Source of the DNA: Stereocaulon alpinum
Lineage: Eukaryota > Ascomycota > Lecanoromycetes > Lecanorales > Stereocaulaceae
NCBI GenBank assembly: GCA_018257865.1
Contig: JAEUBA010000021.1
Span: 1-64,000 of the forward strand
Length of the DNA stretch: 64,000 nucleotides
Direction of reading: 5' to 3'
Position 1 is the stretch's first letter; every line of letters begins with the position of its first letter. Below are positions 11,397 to 22,980 of the stretch, piece by piece. The notes under the pieces are model-generated. The model ran no database searches and had not been told where the DNA came from. It was given only the letters and a program-made list of their open reading frames with translations. Made by a program: the position numbers and the translations under genes.

Positions 11397-12905
11397 TGCC
11401 GATGAGATGCTACCCTAGAGCGTGAAAAACGAAGGCTCCAGATTACAAAGAGTCAAGCACGAGAAGCATACAGCGAAATGTTCACAATAAATAAGGAGAA
11501 TGCTTATGAGGAAGAAGCCGTGGAGGGACGTCATGGTGCATGACGCGGGGTGGTATCTAGGTCCACGCCAACTACCCCACAAAGCCATGCGCTATCAGGC
11601 CGTGCCGTTAGCAAACAATGCAAAAGTCATTCGCTCATGTCCTTTGCTCGGATCTTGATTTAGCAAACTCAAAAAGCGACCACGGATCCTTCAACGTGTT
11701 AGTGAGGGAAATTGTTTCCAAGGCTCACAATTCGGCCCGATGCTAGAGTTAGGATTGGCGGCAGATTCGTGGGAATAGGGTGCAACGCATGCACCAAGCA
11801 TGTAAATGCTGCGTACCTTGACCTAAGAAAGACGCATAGATCGACCAAGGCCCTGAGCTGTGGTAGCACTGAGCAAGACGTTGATGGTTGGCAGAGCGAC
11901 CTGTGCCAGACCTCAAGCGACCCGTCCAGGCGACCCGTGATTGGGGGCCATCCCGGAGATTTGTCGCAATATTGGCTGTGTGCCTTCTGCACTACACTAA
12001 TGAACCCGCTCTGTAAAACACTGGTCTCAAGTGAAGCTCAACGATGATGATGAATCTGAGGCGTAGATAGACTTACGGGTTCAGATCAAGCCGCCGAGGC
12101 TGATTCAGTCGTGAGAGAAAAAAGCTCAGGTCCTCGCCCAATGACCTCACCTTTACCGCCCTCCAGGCTAACAAGCGACCGTCTCTTCTTGTTCGTGAAA
12201 GAACATGGCTTTCCGCGTAGCCCAGTGTCGCGTGGAAGGCCGTAGCTTTCCTTGAATAACCATAGCCCAGATCCTAATGACTATGATCTACAAATCCTTC
12301 TGCTATCTTGTCAAGATCATGACTCGAGTTGATGGCCGCGAAAGGCTGCTCGATCTAAGCGGAAAGAGATCCGACATTGAAGACCTGACGTTGTGATGCA
12401 CAATATGATGAGTCCTCTGGCACAGCGATTGAAGTCTTGTTCCGCGCACCTTGCCACAAAGGGCATATATAGCCCAACGATTCCCGCGGTGGATTGGAGT
12501 AGTACGTAGACATAGGCTCCCGTGAAGATCCCTGAGTAGAGTCTTGCCAGGTCGTTGAGCTGAACCAATGTTGGTGCTCGACGGGTACTTGGATTCATTG
12601 GAGCTTGGACTTGGAAGACCGGAGACTGCTCCGCTCAGTTGCCGCATGCCAATAACACATTGAGATTCTAATTGGGTACCTTGCAAGGCATTCTTGGAAG
12701 CCCTAACCCTAATCTATTGGTCCTTTTGAGATTATCTGACTAACCGGCCTGAGCATCGTCCCTGGATTTGTTTCAGGAAATTATCGGTACTATATAGGCG
12801 GATAACTTATGCAATTTATGCAGTCATAAATCATACGAGAACAAACATCAACCTCCAGAAAGCTACTGCAATATCGCTCAAGATAATGGTCTGTTCTCGA
12901 CCACT
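11397..12905. other. Intergenic region with no supported gene
   Basis: These 1.5 kb separate the sugar transporter and mL40, which diverge. Several overlapping ORFs of 90-127 codons (for example 12303-12686 minus) have scrambled composition and no domain I recognise. A telomere-like ccctaaccctaa occurs at 12701-12712. The promoters of both flanking genes must lie here. Confidence 0.4.
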
Positions 12906-13557
12906 ATGAAGCTCTTACCTGGCCTTAAGTACCTCGCAGCAGCGCTGCGTACTCCCATCCATGCTCCGCTAAGACCTGCTCGCTGTCCCGCCATTCTTAA
13001 CTTTCAATGTCAAGCGTTCCATACTCAAACCTCGCTGTTCGCTACAAAACTTACAAACCTACGCGGATCGAGCAAAACGAGTAGAAAGAGCAAAAAAAAG
13101 GGAAGACCCAAGAAAGACCCTAGAATAAGTCTGTCGTCTTTATCACAGCTCTCCTGTTCACCCTTCTGATCCTGTCTTCCCAGCTCTCATACGCTATCAT
13201 CTCCACCACCCCCTAACTCCCCGACCCCTCCGTCTCTCGCGCCAACGCGCTCTGCGCCACTGGACGATCCATCGCGCCGCCCAGCTCCTTCTGCACAAGC
13301 AACGTTATTCACGGGAACGAGAACTAGAGCAACAATATACTGCCATGCATAATGCAATGGAGGAACTACGATTAGGGGTTGGCGATGGAGGAAGGCTTTA
13401 TAGGCAGGCCGTCAGTAGGAAGGGCATCTTTGGGGGGTTGAAGGTGGGGGAGATGGGAGGAGTGGTGGGGAATGGTGGGATCCCAATTGAGTATACGAGG
13501 GCGCAGACGGATGGGCCCCCGAGCGGTGGTTGGGATCATTCGTGGACTAGGGGGTGA
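12906..13557 (+). CDS. MRPL28: Mitochondrial large-subunit ribosomal protein mL40 (MRP-L28 family)
   Basis: Two exons, 12906-13128 and 13184-13557, encode 198 residues. The N-terminus is basic and Arg/Ala-rich with a mitochondrial presequence look (MKLLPGLKYLAAALRTP), then a lysine-rich stretch and the conserved KKDPRI. Splicing the 55-bp intron (13129-13183) joins KKDPRI to T-L-I-R-Y-H-L-H-H-P, then PLRLSR and ALRHWTIHRA, which I recognise as the core of the fungal mL40/L28 family. The C-terminus ends with IPIEY, QTDGPP and GWDHSW, also typical. The donor gtctgt is non-consensus, so that boundary is the weakest part. The protein would act in the mitochondrial 54S subunit. Confidence 0.82.
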
Positions 13558-13938
13558 CAAGATATTCTGCATTGAAGATCCCCTCGAGTTGTGCATTTGG
13601 AGGGAGATCATGTTCACCTAAGCAAAGCCTCTAGTGCCTGGAGCGAGCAGCAAATGTATAACACAAAGCAGAGAAATGATGTATTCCGCAACTGTATTCA
13701 ACCGAATAACACCCCATCCCAGGACGGAAGGAAAGACGAGATAAGCTGTCTAATGCTTTTGCTGCCTACTTTGTGACGCGAACCCGTCACGGTAAGTATC
13801 ACTAAGAATCAAAGCAGTCCCGAAGCCAACACCGGAATAATGCTAAGGTATGGGAGTGGGTTCACGCAAAACCCGAGACAGGACGTAACCTCCGTGAAGT
13901 ATGCTCAGCACTGCGCACGGTCGTATCTAATCAAGTCT
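13558..13938. other. Convergent intergenic region (mL40 / rho3)
   Basis: These 381 bases hold the 3' ends of two convergent genes. I see no gene or clear terminator-like structure. Confidence 0.4.
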
Positions 13939-14825
13939 TCATAAGATAGTGCAGCATCCTCCCCTTTCACCTTTCTCAAAGGTGAGGAGGGCAGCTCGAG
14001 TCGCTGCTTCAAAAACGTCATCCACTCCTTCGCCAGTCAGAGATGAACACTCCAGATATTTCCGTGCCCCAATTTCGCGGGCAGTATTCGTTCCCTCGTT
14101 CTCTGTGGTAAAATGTAGGGACTTTTTGCGCATTTCTTCCTGGGCCATCGGGTCTTCTCGCAGATCTTTCTTCAAGCCAACCAGTATGATTGGAACTCCA
14201 GGGCAGCGCTCATTGGCTTCTTCGACCCACTTTAAAGATTAGCCCATCGATCACAAGCTGTTTGCTTTAGACTTATGTGAGCGTACCTTGTGTTTCACGT
14301 TATCCAGTGAGTCTGGCGTGTCAATCGAGAATCCGATCAGAATGACATGTGCTTTTGAATAGGCAAGAGGTCGTAACCGTTCGTAATCTTCTTGACCAGC
14401 GGTATCCCATAACGCTAATTGTACAGACTTGCCATCTACTCTGCAGTCTGTAACGTAATTCTCGAAAACTGTCGGTACCTGCAGCAGGGCGAGACTTTTG
14501 TTCAGCATAATCCAAACCGCAACTGAGTGGATTATATGCTAGATAGTTTTGAGAGGCTTGCTGACTTACATAATGCTATGGACTGTTAGCCATGAGATTA
14601 GCGGAATGGCAACAGCACTTACAGTTGGGAAGTACCCAAGCGTAAAGACACTGAGAAGACTCGTCTTGCCGCAGGCGCCGTCACCAATAATTACGAGCTT
14701 TCTAGACATCACCCAAAAATTAGCTAGTGATCTATGACAACGAACCTCCGATGATGCTGCTGCACGTGAGGCCTCCGAAAGGGAGAACGCCTCCGAAGCA
14801 AGCCTTCCCGCCCAGACTCCGACAT
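13939..14825 (-). CDS. rho3: Rho-family small GTPase Rho3
   Basis: Five exons (14825-14746, 14701-14623, 14575-14570, 14478-14287, 14229-13939) give 215 residues. Rho3 controls polarised growth and exocytosis at the hyphal tip. Visible motifs are the P-loop GDGACGKT (33-40), switch I YVPTVFENY, switch II DTAGQE, the Rho3-like YSKAHVILIGFS, and a C-terminal CTIL box that predicts geranylgeranylation after a GGC. The text after switch I (VTDCRVDGKSVQL) is typical of Rho3 rather than Rho1. The third exon is only 6 nt (His-Tyr) and restores the invariant T-H-Y-V-P. The first intron is 44 bp. A start at 14709 with no first intron, or one at 14841, is possible but gives a less family-like N-terminus. 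The gene diverges from NST1. Confidence 0.9.
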
Positions 14826-15618
14826 CCTGCTGAGCAGCCATTCGACTGCTTGAGAGCATAACAGATTCCAGAATTTTACATGTGAGACTGCACCTACAGC
14901 AGCTCCTTGTCTCTTGTATTCTAGCCGGGACCGCGCGAAGCCATCATATATGCGGCCAGCACCAATTCCGAACCAACGTACCTTCGCATCACATTCTGCG
15001 CCTGTTGCTGTGCCATGCCGAAACTCTGGTTTTCTTATCCCAATGTACAACAAATGGGCATACCCGTCTTCCGGCGTCGGCAAAAGCAATGGATGTCCTC
15101 TTAAATCTTGAGGTCGGTGGTCGGCCCGTAATGGTGTCTAGTATTGATATCCAAGTATGCCCACTCACAGCTCTTTCCTGAGTTCGGCTCGGGGGATTCA
15201 CTTGAACACTAGATTGTGTGGGAGTCTTCACGGAGGAACCACTGCGTACGGTAAGGTCCTAGGCTGAGGTGGCATTTAACAACAGACCCGCCGTCATCAA
15301 TCCAATACGGTATGGTAATTGAAAATAGAAGTTGATGGTTACTGTAAACAAGTGTGGGCGAGGGTAAGCTGTAAGAGGAAGCGATCTGACGTAGCTGTTC
15401 GTTGATTTACCATAAAGTCCCTCGTACCTTACCTGGCCGAGAGGCGCAGCTGAATACGGTACTTATAAGGCCTAGCGGTAATTTATGGTTCAAGGGTGGG
15501 ACCCACGGACAAAGCAAACATGTTCAACACCCCACGAATAGCTTCTCCTACAAGACACTGACTCGAGGCATCAGTGTCTTGGTGGATACACGTGACAAAC
15601 TTCTAGCGGGCAGCAAGA
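14826..15618. other. Divergent promoter region, rho3 / NST1
   Basis: These 793 bases separate two start codons on opposite strands. Small ORFs here are shadows or chance. No specific factor site is claimed. Confidence 0.4.
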
Positions 15619-18600
15619 ATGCCGTCTAATGCACATGCTAAGACGTTGGGACTAAAGAATTCTAAGCCACCAGCCTCGAAGAATGCCCCAACGGCTGCTT
15701 CTGCTAAGGATACTATGCCTGTTGATACACAGACCCATGCTACGAACCCTCCAGAGATTATGAATCCCAATAAACTGCTGGACAAGACCGCCCTCGGCGT
15801 AGCGTCAGCTGGTCAGGCACTACCAATGGCTAAGCTTCCTCTTCAGGAAGTCATTGATGAAGCAAATAGTGGTTCTGGTGTCAATAAGAAAAAACAGAAG
15901 AGACGCCAGAAAGAAGCTGCTCGGAAGGCTGCAGAGCAACATCCGATGGCGGGGTCTCAAAAGGGACAAGGTCCCATCAACGACAGTGCCTATCAGGATA
16001 TTGTCAATGAAATGGCTGCAGCACAGGCTCAGGAGCAGGCTAATGGGTTCCATTATGAAGGCTCTGACTATGAAGACCCGGAACAATATGAACCCGAAGA
16101 AGGGGACGATGTATACTACACAGACGATCTGAATCGGCGGTACCAGACAAACTATGCTCCTCCCCAACCGAATGGACATACCCACCACACTTACGCAGCT
16201 CCGGAGCCACTAGGCGGTCAAGCCAAGAAGAAAAAGAAATCTAAGGGCAGTGGATCTTCCGAGAGTGCCTATACAATAGCAAACCCAATGCCGCTTTCAC
16301 CCCCACGGTCGTTCCAACCCCCTCCACCGCCGCCTCCACCGCCTTCGGGAACACATCACCCCGCACATCACGACTCTAAAGACCGTATCTGGAACACATC
16401 AACCGCAGAAGAACGCGAGAGAATTAAAGAATTCTGGCTGTCGCTAGGTGAAGAAGACCGTCGCTCCTTGGTCAAGGTGGAAAAAGAAGCCGTTCTGAAG
16501 AAGATGAAGGAGCAACAGAAGCAATCTTGTAGTTGCACTGTATGCGGTCGAAAGCGTACTGCCATCGAGGAGGAACTGGAAGTTCTCTATGACGCTTACT
16601 ATGAGGAGCTGGAACAGTACGCCAATGGAGATGGCGGTAAGCGAGGCAACAACGAGGATGGAACGCCAATGACAACATCGAACCGAATGTATCCCCATCC
16701 AATGGCTCGTCTCCCGCCTAATCGACATCCTCGAAGTCTTGATCGACGATCTTCCAGAGGCCGTGTTCAGGAGATTGGTGAAGACGACGAGGCAGCCGAC
16801 GACGAGGACTATAGTGAGGATGAAGATGACGAGGACCTTAGCGACGAGGAACTGGCAGAAGAGCCCACAAGGGAAGCGGTGGACTTTTTCAACTTCGGCA
16901 AAAACCTCACTGTACAAGGTTCGTCATGTGCCCGCATGCAGTCAGAGTTGCACTGTGCTGATGCTTTAGTAGGGGGGATACTGACTGTTGCAGACGATCT
17001 CCTTAAAAATGATGGCAAGAAATTCATTGAAATGATGGAGCAGCTTGCTGAACGTCGGATGCAAAGGGAAGAGGAAGCACAGTTCGCTGCGAACGGGCTG
17101 GGTCATAATCACGGTCCGTCTCCCAACGATGAGGACTATGATGACGAGGATGATGAAGAGTATGACAGCCAAGAAGACGATGAGGAATTTGACGATGAGG
17201 ACGAGATGGTAAATGGGTCATATGGAACACCATTCGATGTCCTGCTAATGGAAATTAGGAGTCAATGACCGAGGTACAACGTATGGACGAGGGGCGTAGA
17301 ATGTTTCAAATATTTGCAGCGCGAATGTTTGAACAACGAGTCCTGTCGGCATATCGAGAGAAAGTGTCTCGGGAAAGGCAACAAAAGCTCATTGAAGAAT
17401 TAGATGCCGAATCCCGTGTCGATGCTCAGCGTGAGGCCAAAAAAGCCAAGGAAGCGCAGAAGAAGAAGGAGAAGAAACGCCAGCATAAAATAGCCAAGGA
17501 CGAAGAGAGGGCCAAACGTGAGGCAACAAAAGCAGCTGAGGAAGCCGCTGCCAAAGCGCTAGAGGAGAAGAAGGCCGAAGAGCTCCGTCAGAAGAAAGAG
17601 GAGCAACGCAAAAAGAAGGAGGCAGAGAAGAAAGCCCAAGAAGAAGAAAAGCAGCGGAAGGAGGCAGAGAAACACAGACGGCTCCAAGAAGCAAAAGATC
17701 AACAAGCGGAGCAAGAGCGAAAACAGAGAGAACAGAAGGAACGAGAGAAGAAGAAGCGTGAGGAGACCAAGAAGAAAGAACGCGAGGAGCGAGAGGCGAA
17801 GGAAGCAGAGGTAAGGCAAAAGAAGGAGCGCGAGGCATCGGAGAAAAGAGAGCGCGAGGCCAAGGCAAAGGTTGAAACTCAAGCTAAAGAGCAGAATAAG
17901 AAGGACAATCCCACTGTAAAACAGTCTGCACCTACGATTGCGAAGAGACCATCCCCAGTACACATTCCCTCATCAGCAGTCTCATTACCTCCAGGCCTTC
18001 ACCCACCCCATACGACAAGCAGTCATGCCTCTCCACATCTCCAAATCGCCACTCCAGTCATACCAAAGGCCCCTACGCCTGTACGCCCACGCCAGCCCTC
18101 GTTTCAAGAATCTCACAATATTACCTCCAAGGCATCCCAACCTGCTTCGAGCTCTACAACGTCACCCAGTGTCTCTAGTGCTCAGCAGACTGGGACACCA
18201 TCTATGCCAGGAAAACCTCCAAACCCACCCGCTCTAGCACAGCCATCTCAGCCTCCTTCTCGGTATTCTCCTCTCGGAGCTTCGCCTAATCAAGGCTCTC
18301 AGCCTCCAGGATTTCCAAGCATGCCACCAATGGCTGGGAATGGCTTCTCGGCTACCGGATCTCCATTGTCTCCGATGACGCAGCAGACACCATACATTCC
18401 TACCATGCATTCGAACCAACCCCCAATCGGTAGCGGTCAGTATAGAAATTTTGGGGCGCCAAATGGAATGCCCTTCCCACCTGGTATGAACGCACCCAGG
18501 CAGATGCCACAAGCATTAGCACGTATGGTGGATTCCCAACCGCCACAAACATCCACAGGAGGGTTTCCTAGTACTAGCCCCGTTGATGTTGGTCGCTACG

Positions 18601-19632
18601 GTATGTCTCGAGATAATATGCCTTCGCAATCCCATTCCAGGAATACGTCAGCATCTTATGATAGAACCACCTTTGAGAATCCGAGCATCCCAGCGCCGAT
18701 GCAGTTCAACAAATATCCAGCCCCAATTCAACGGCCCTCAAGCGTTGCTCCTCATCAGCAAGGCCAGGACGATATGCATGCAAACACCGATATTGACGAC
18801 CTCAGCAACCATCTTGGAAGTAAAGCGCTGCTGGGCGATAACGATGTTCCCTTAGACCCTCAGCCTGTTGGCTCGCGGCAAGCAAGTATGGCGCCCGGTG
18901 CTCCACGAGTCGTACGACAAGGATATGGGACCAACCAGGGGTTCCCTGATCCGTTTAGTAGTAAGTGAGGCATACAGGACAGAGCGACTACCGCTGATGC
19001 CACATTATCTAGCTGTGAGAATGGACAACCTTCCACGCGGTATGCACAATGGTAACGGGAATAATTGGCCAACTCAGCAGTCACCGTTTGGAAATCCTCC
19101 AATGTCAGGCCCGCAGTCATGGTCAATCACGTCTGGTAAGGGGGACAGCCCGAAGTTCGACCGAGTACTCCGCTAAACGTTCATAGGCTTTGGACGAGCG
19201 AACAACAACAACACTTTCGGCGCTGCTAGTGGTCCCGTTCGGGGAAATGTAACTCGCCCGTTGACACTTCGCATACTTGTTCGTACAGCATGCGAGAAGT
19301 TGGCATCTCGCGCTCTGGCCAACACAAACGGGTGGCATCGCGCTGAAGACGTGCTTCGCGAAGTTTTAATTGCTAACCACGCACCTGCACATGAACCCCA
19401 AGTATCAATGCAAGAGATATTGGAGATCTGTGACACTGAGGGTAATCAGCAAAACGGTGGTGGCTCTTTCTCAACTTTCCACGATCAAGGGGGTCTTTAC
19501 ATCAGGTTCGAGTCTGGACGGAACGCCTCCTTGAGTGGTAGAGGTGCGCCAGGGGACATCGGTAGTCCCATAATTGGAGGCGGAGCTATGCCCACGATCG
19601 GTGGGCAGAGGCCTTTCCAGGCAAATTATTGA
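15619..19632 (+). CDS. NST1: Stress response protein NST1
   Basis: Four exons (15619-17208, 17259-18960, 19013-19135, 19187-19632) encode 1286 residues, the usual size for fungal NST1. NST1 is linked to salt tolerance in yeast and is a P-body-associated, low-complexity protein. The order is a KKKQKRRQK basic patch near residue 90, acidic segments, a poly-proline run (about 234-245), a Cys-containing CSCTVCGRK (about 304-312), long Asp/Glu tracts, EGRRMFQIFAARMFEQRVL, a very long charged coiled coil (about 575-745), a Pro/Ser/Gln-rich region, and a conserved C-terminal domain with ICDTEGNQQNGG. The first intron joins DEDEM to ESMTEV and removes an in-frame stop. All four phases agree. Confidence 0.92.
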
Positions 19633-19975
19633 GTCCTTCGGCCTTGTCTTACGTGCTGTTGCAAACATGCGTCTTGTACGAGCTTTCTGCGAGCTCTAGG
19701 CTTGCCCAGCCTTCTGATGCATTTCTAGAGGGGGGATACTCCATGGCTACTCATTGTAAAATAGCCTTGCATTGCTGCAATGAGGTACTTAACTTGCATT
19801 TGCCGCAGCCTTGGATCTCGTTCTTTGGCCACAGTCTTTACGACCTATGGCCAGAAAGGGTTAGTGCAGCTCTTGCACAAATCACATTTGTACCCATCAG
19901 CTCCACATCTTCCACATCCAAGTGGCTCGGGACATGCTTTTATCCGTCAATCGTAATGTTTAGCCCTGGTCAAAT
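19633..19975. other. Convergent intergenic region (NST1 / DUF1749 hydrolase)
   Basis: These 343 bases hold the two 3' ends; no further gene is seen. The plus-strand ORF that starts here and runs into the hydrolase is its antisense shadow. Confidence 0.4.
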
Positions 19976-20929
19976 TTACACCTTGCTTGCCTCGTCTAAT
20001 CTTCCTAAGAAATTAACAACTCTATTCACCAGATCCTCAAGCCCCCTCCCACCTTCTTTCAGCGTATGCGTTGCTCCACTTACAACGCCACTACTCTCGT
20101 CAATCACGCCACCGCCTCTTCTAGCGTGCTCATGCCACCGCTGTACCATCTTCACGCTATCGACTGTATCTGGTACATACTCATCCCTCCCACTGAACAA
20201 AAAGCACAGCCTTGTTTTCGTCTTCCCCATCGCCCCAAAAGTCTTCTCTAACCTCCCATCCTCGAGATCGCTACTGAAATAATCGTCCTCACCAGCATGC
20301 AACGGTCCTGGACTCGCAAGGCTGAGAAATCTCTTTGCTGAAACCGGTGCGGACATGAATAACGACTTTGTCGCGCTGAATGGTAGTATATCGTCTTCTC
20401 TCCCCTCATCGACGTATGATTGTGCAAGAGCGCAACCGGAATCATACACAGAAGGCTGCAAGAACATGGTCATTACTTCGCGGTCACTGGCACTTGCCTG
20501 GAATATCGCGCCGTCGATCTTCGGGATGGCAGGCTTGGTAAGCAGATAATGCATAACCTGTTGACTTCCTGTCGAATGGCCCAGCAACACTATCCGTCCC
20601 TTAGGTCTTAATTTGCGGAAATATTCCACCAGGATCGTTATTTCTGCGACATCTTCTCCCAAAGACGAGAAACCCCATTGTCTATAAGCTGATGAAAGGA
20701 CAGGTTCTGCAAGAGTCCAGTTGGACGATATTGCATGGACAAGCGGAGGGACGAAAGGGACAGTGAGGAGTCCATCGAATAGACCGCCTAGAAATATGAG
20801 GGTGTTTGTGCTCGGGTCCGAGAAGCCATGTGAATGTTCGAATGCCGTAAGAGGTGGAGCTGGGAAGCCAGTTGTACTGAGACGAGGGATGCGGTGAAGA
20901 ACACCTGGGTGGATATCTGGAGTGGTCAT
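19976..20929 (-). CDS. DUF1749-family alpha/beta hydrolase
   Basis: A single exon encodes 317 residues from the ATG at 20929. An in-frame ATG at 20995 would add 22 residues, but MTTPDIHPG better resembles family starts. The nucleophile elbow GHSTG (117-121, Ser119), a late Asp in SGRDEYVPD and a His in GATHTL form a credible catalytic triad of the alpha/beta-hydrolase fold. The fungal DUF1749 family has no well-defined substrate and is often annotated as esterase or lipase. It has no signal peptide, so it is probably cytosolic. Its start faces the TRAPPC12-like gene across a short region holding a 40-nt poly-G run. Confidence 0.85.
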   Translation of the reverse strand: MTTPDIHPGVLHRIPRLSTTGFPAPPLTAFEHSHGFSDPSTNTLIFLGGLFDGLLTVPFVPPLVHAISSNWTLAEPVLSSAYRQWGFSSLGEDVAEITILVEYFRKLRPKGRIVLLGHSTGSQQVMHYLLTKPAIPKIDGAIFQASASDREVMTMFLQPSVYDSGCALAQSYVDEGREDDILPFSATKSLFMSAPVSAKRFLSLASPGPLHAGEDDYFSSDLEDGRLEKTFGAMGKTKTRLCFLFSGRDEYVPDTVDSVKMVQRWHEHARRGGGVIDESSGVVSGATHTLKEGGRGLEDLVNRVVNFLGRLDEASKV

Positions 20930-21009
20930 TTTTAGTGGTCTAGCGCTGTGGTGGAGGAAACTCGAAAGCTTAGGGTTGCTCGGTGGGCCCAGCAAGGCTG
21001 AGAGAGGGA

Positions 21010-21012
<3 letters not shown>

Positions 21013-21052
<40 letters not shown>
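21013..21052. repeat. 40-nt uninterrupted poly-G tract
   Basis: Forty consecutive G residues follow a purine stretch (agagagggagga). The tract lies between the divergent start codons of the DUF1749 hydrolase (20929, minus) and the TRAPPC12-like gene (21192, plus). If real it could form G-quadruplexes and would be length-variable. It could also be an assembly artefact. Confidence 0.9.
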
Positions 21053-21191
21053 CGCGCGGAGAAGCTGGGTGATCTCCCCGCAGATGTCTGCTCACCATCT
21101 AAAGCTCGTTCTATCAACAAAGCCTCTATCTCCAGTCCCAATCGCTCACGGTTCCTTTAGCCTTATGACCTTACGGTACTAATTGTTGCGA

Positions 21192-22628
21192 ATGGCGAGT
21201 CCTCCGCCTTCAGGAGGGAGCTCTACCCCCAAACGACATAGCAAGAATATCTCCATCAATCGAGGTAGCCATACCCAACCGTTTGGGCAGACTTCATTTA
21301 GCACAATCACTCTACTAACACAGCCCGAGCTCCTCTAGCAAGACGTTCAACCAGAGGTCCTCTTGATGTAGACGAGTATGTCCCCCAACCTTCCACCTGG
21401 CAGGATATTGATATCTCAGTCCTCTAGCCCCTGCAACTCCTCCTACACAGGAGGCCGTCGCAGCTGAAGCTGCGAACGCGCCAGTACCCACGATACCTTT
21501 CAGTCCAGAACGCCCTCCTGCCGAAGTCGCGAAAGCTCTCCCACCACCGCCATCCAAAGACTTCAACTACCTTCTCCGCCCAGAAATTTACCACCCGCTA
21601 TCGCAACTGGTACCCAATCCTTCTCAACCCTTTACTCCATACCTAACACCTTCCAGGAACTGCCTCCACCATTCCGCGCACCGAGCCACCAACCGCCTCC
21701 GTCAACTCCCCTCGCAACCCTCCTCTCCTATCACAATTTCCGCTCCGCAGCAACAGCGGCCGCCCTGCGTCTTTGCACTGCCCCTGCCCCACCCCCTCAC
21801 GAACTGTTCTCCCTCATCTACACCCGTCTAGCCTGCTTGACGCTAATCAACCACCTCCCTTTTGCAGCTGAGGAATCAAAAGCGTTACAGGATATCAATA
21901 GCCCTTTCTACAAAGATGAAATTTCGAAAAATAGTATCCTGCCCTGGGAACTGAGGGTGCTAGTTGTACGATTGCAAGGCATAGGGTATGGAGATGACAG
22001 GAGGGGAGTCGGCGGATACTATGAGTTGGCGAGGGAAGCAAGGTTAGGGGTGAAGGAGTCGAGGGACAAAGAGGAGAAACTGTTGTGGATAGAGAGGTCA
22101 AAAGAACTGGGGATATTTGTAGCCGATGCATTGATTGAGATGGGCGATCTTGGAGCTGCTGCTAGACACCTTGAGACGCTAAAGCCAAGAGCTGGGAGGG
22201 CGGATGAGGTACTAATGGGAAGGCTCGCGCTGTGCTATATCAATCTTGGCGACCTGGATGCTGCGAGGCGGTGTATTGCATCGTCTAGCTCCTCATATGC
22301 TACACTGGCGCCACTCCTCACTATGGCAGAAGGACGATACTCCGACGCAGTGGAAGAGTGGCGGGCTCTTCCTCAAACGGATCTCGTCATGCAGAATCTC
22401 GCCGTTTGCCTGTTCTATACGGGCAAAGTAGACGAGACGTTGATATTGTTAGATGGATTGGTCGAGAAAGGGAGGACGTTCTATGCCTTGACGTTTAACT
22501 TGGCCACTGTGTATGAGCTCTGTAGTGAGAAGGGACGGGAGCGGAAAGGGGAGCTGGTGGAGAGAGTAGGAAGGGCAATTGACGAGAATGGTGGAGGGGA
22601 GAGGAGCAGTCCGGATTTTAAGCTATAA
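21192..22628 (+). CDS. TRAPPC12-like TPR protein (frame broken once in this sequence)
   Basis: I infer exons 21192-21264, 21324-21609 and 21657-22628, about 443 residues. The first intron ends in ctactaacacag, an excellent branch and acceptor. The second (21610-21656) joins ...LSQL to ELPPPF. The C-terminal half (from about 21837) is a run of TPR-like helices (ELGIFVADALIEMGD, GRLALCYINLGDLDAARR, NLAVCLFYTGKVDE) typical of TRAPPC12, a subunit of the TRAPP tethering complexes in ER-Golgi traffic and autophagy. In exon 2 the frame reads D-I-D-I-S-V-L then TAG (21425-21427), and the expected text continues one base out of phase. A single missing base here would explain it; an unseen intron or true pseudogenisation are alternatives. 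Confidence 0.65.
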
Positions 22629-22980
22629 ATTTTGAATGTAGGAAAAAGGAGTTGGTCGTGGTATTTCGATTCGTTAGTACCTATGCATTGAGCATTGAGC
22701 ATTGAGCGAAGAAAATATTCGAGCAAAATGAGCCAGTGAAACCATGTACTTTAGCCACCATACGATCTTGGTGACGGAACGCTTTTGGCCACTGACCAAT
22801 CATCTTTTAGAACAGCCCACCGACGCCAGACCTCCTCCGCTATCCAGAACGGCCCGCTGAATTGTCGCATGAACAGACGCCGCTAATAATCGCATACGTG
22901 GTAAAGCTCCAGCCATAGTAAGCGCGCTGTAGCTCGAACGAACACATTCGAGAGCCAACTAATGTTGGAATGAAAATTGT
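22629..22980. other. Convergent intergenic region
   Basis: These 352 bases lie between two convergent 3' ends. A short triplicated attgagc-type repeat sits near 22686-22706. No gene is seen. Confidence 0.4.

Noticed and set aside
11712..12047. 111-codon ORF upstream of mL40
   Set aside because: It has random-like composition, an overlapping antisense ORF of similar length and no family feature.
12303..12686. Two minus-strand ORFs of 93 and 127 codons, one with a hydrophobic stretch
   Set aside because: They overlap in different frames with equal plausibility and neither shows a recognisable domain or splice continuation.
13136..13213. A transmembrane-like reading (FITALLFTLLILSSQL) downstream of the mL40 start
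   Set aside because: It is an out-of-frame reading of the mL40 intron and the start of exon 2. The spliced frame gives the conserved ribosomal protein instead.
14566..14859. Unspliced N-terminal extension of Rho3
   Set aside because: An intron with a ctaat-type branch point gives the family-like R-R-K-L-V-I-I junction, whereas the read-through N-terminus has no Rho resemblance. It remains a minor alternative.
17389..17963. Long Leu/Ser-rich ORFs antisense to NST1
   Set aside because: They mirror the Glu/Lys coiled coil of NST1; reverse complements of GAG/AAG codons read as Leu/Phe.
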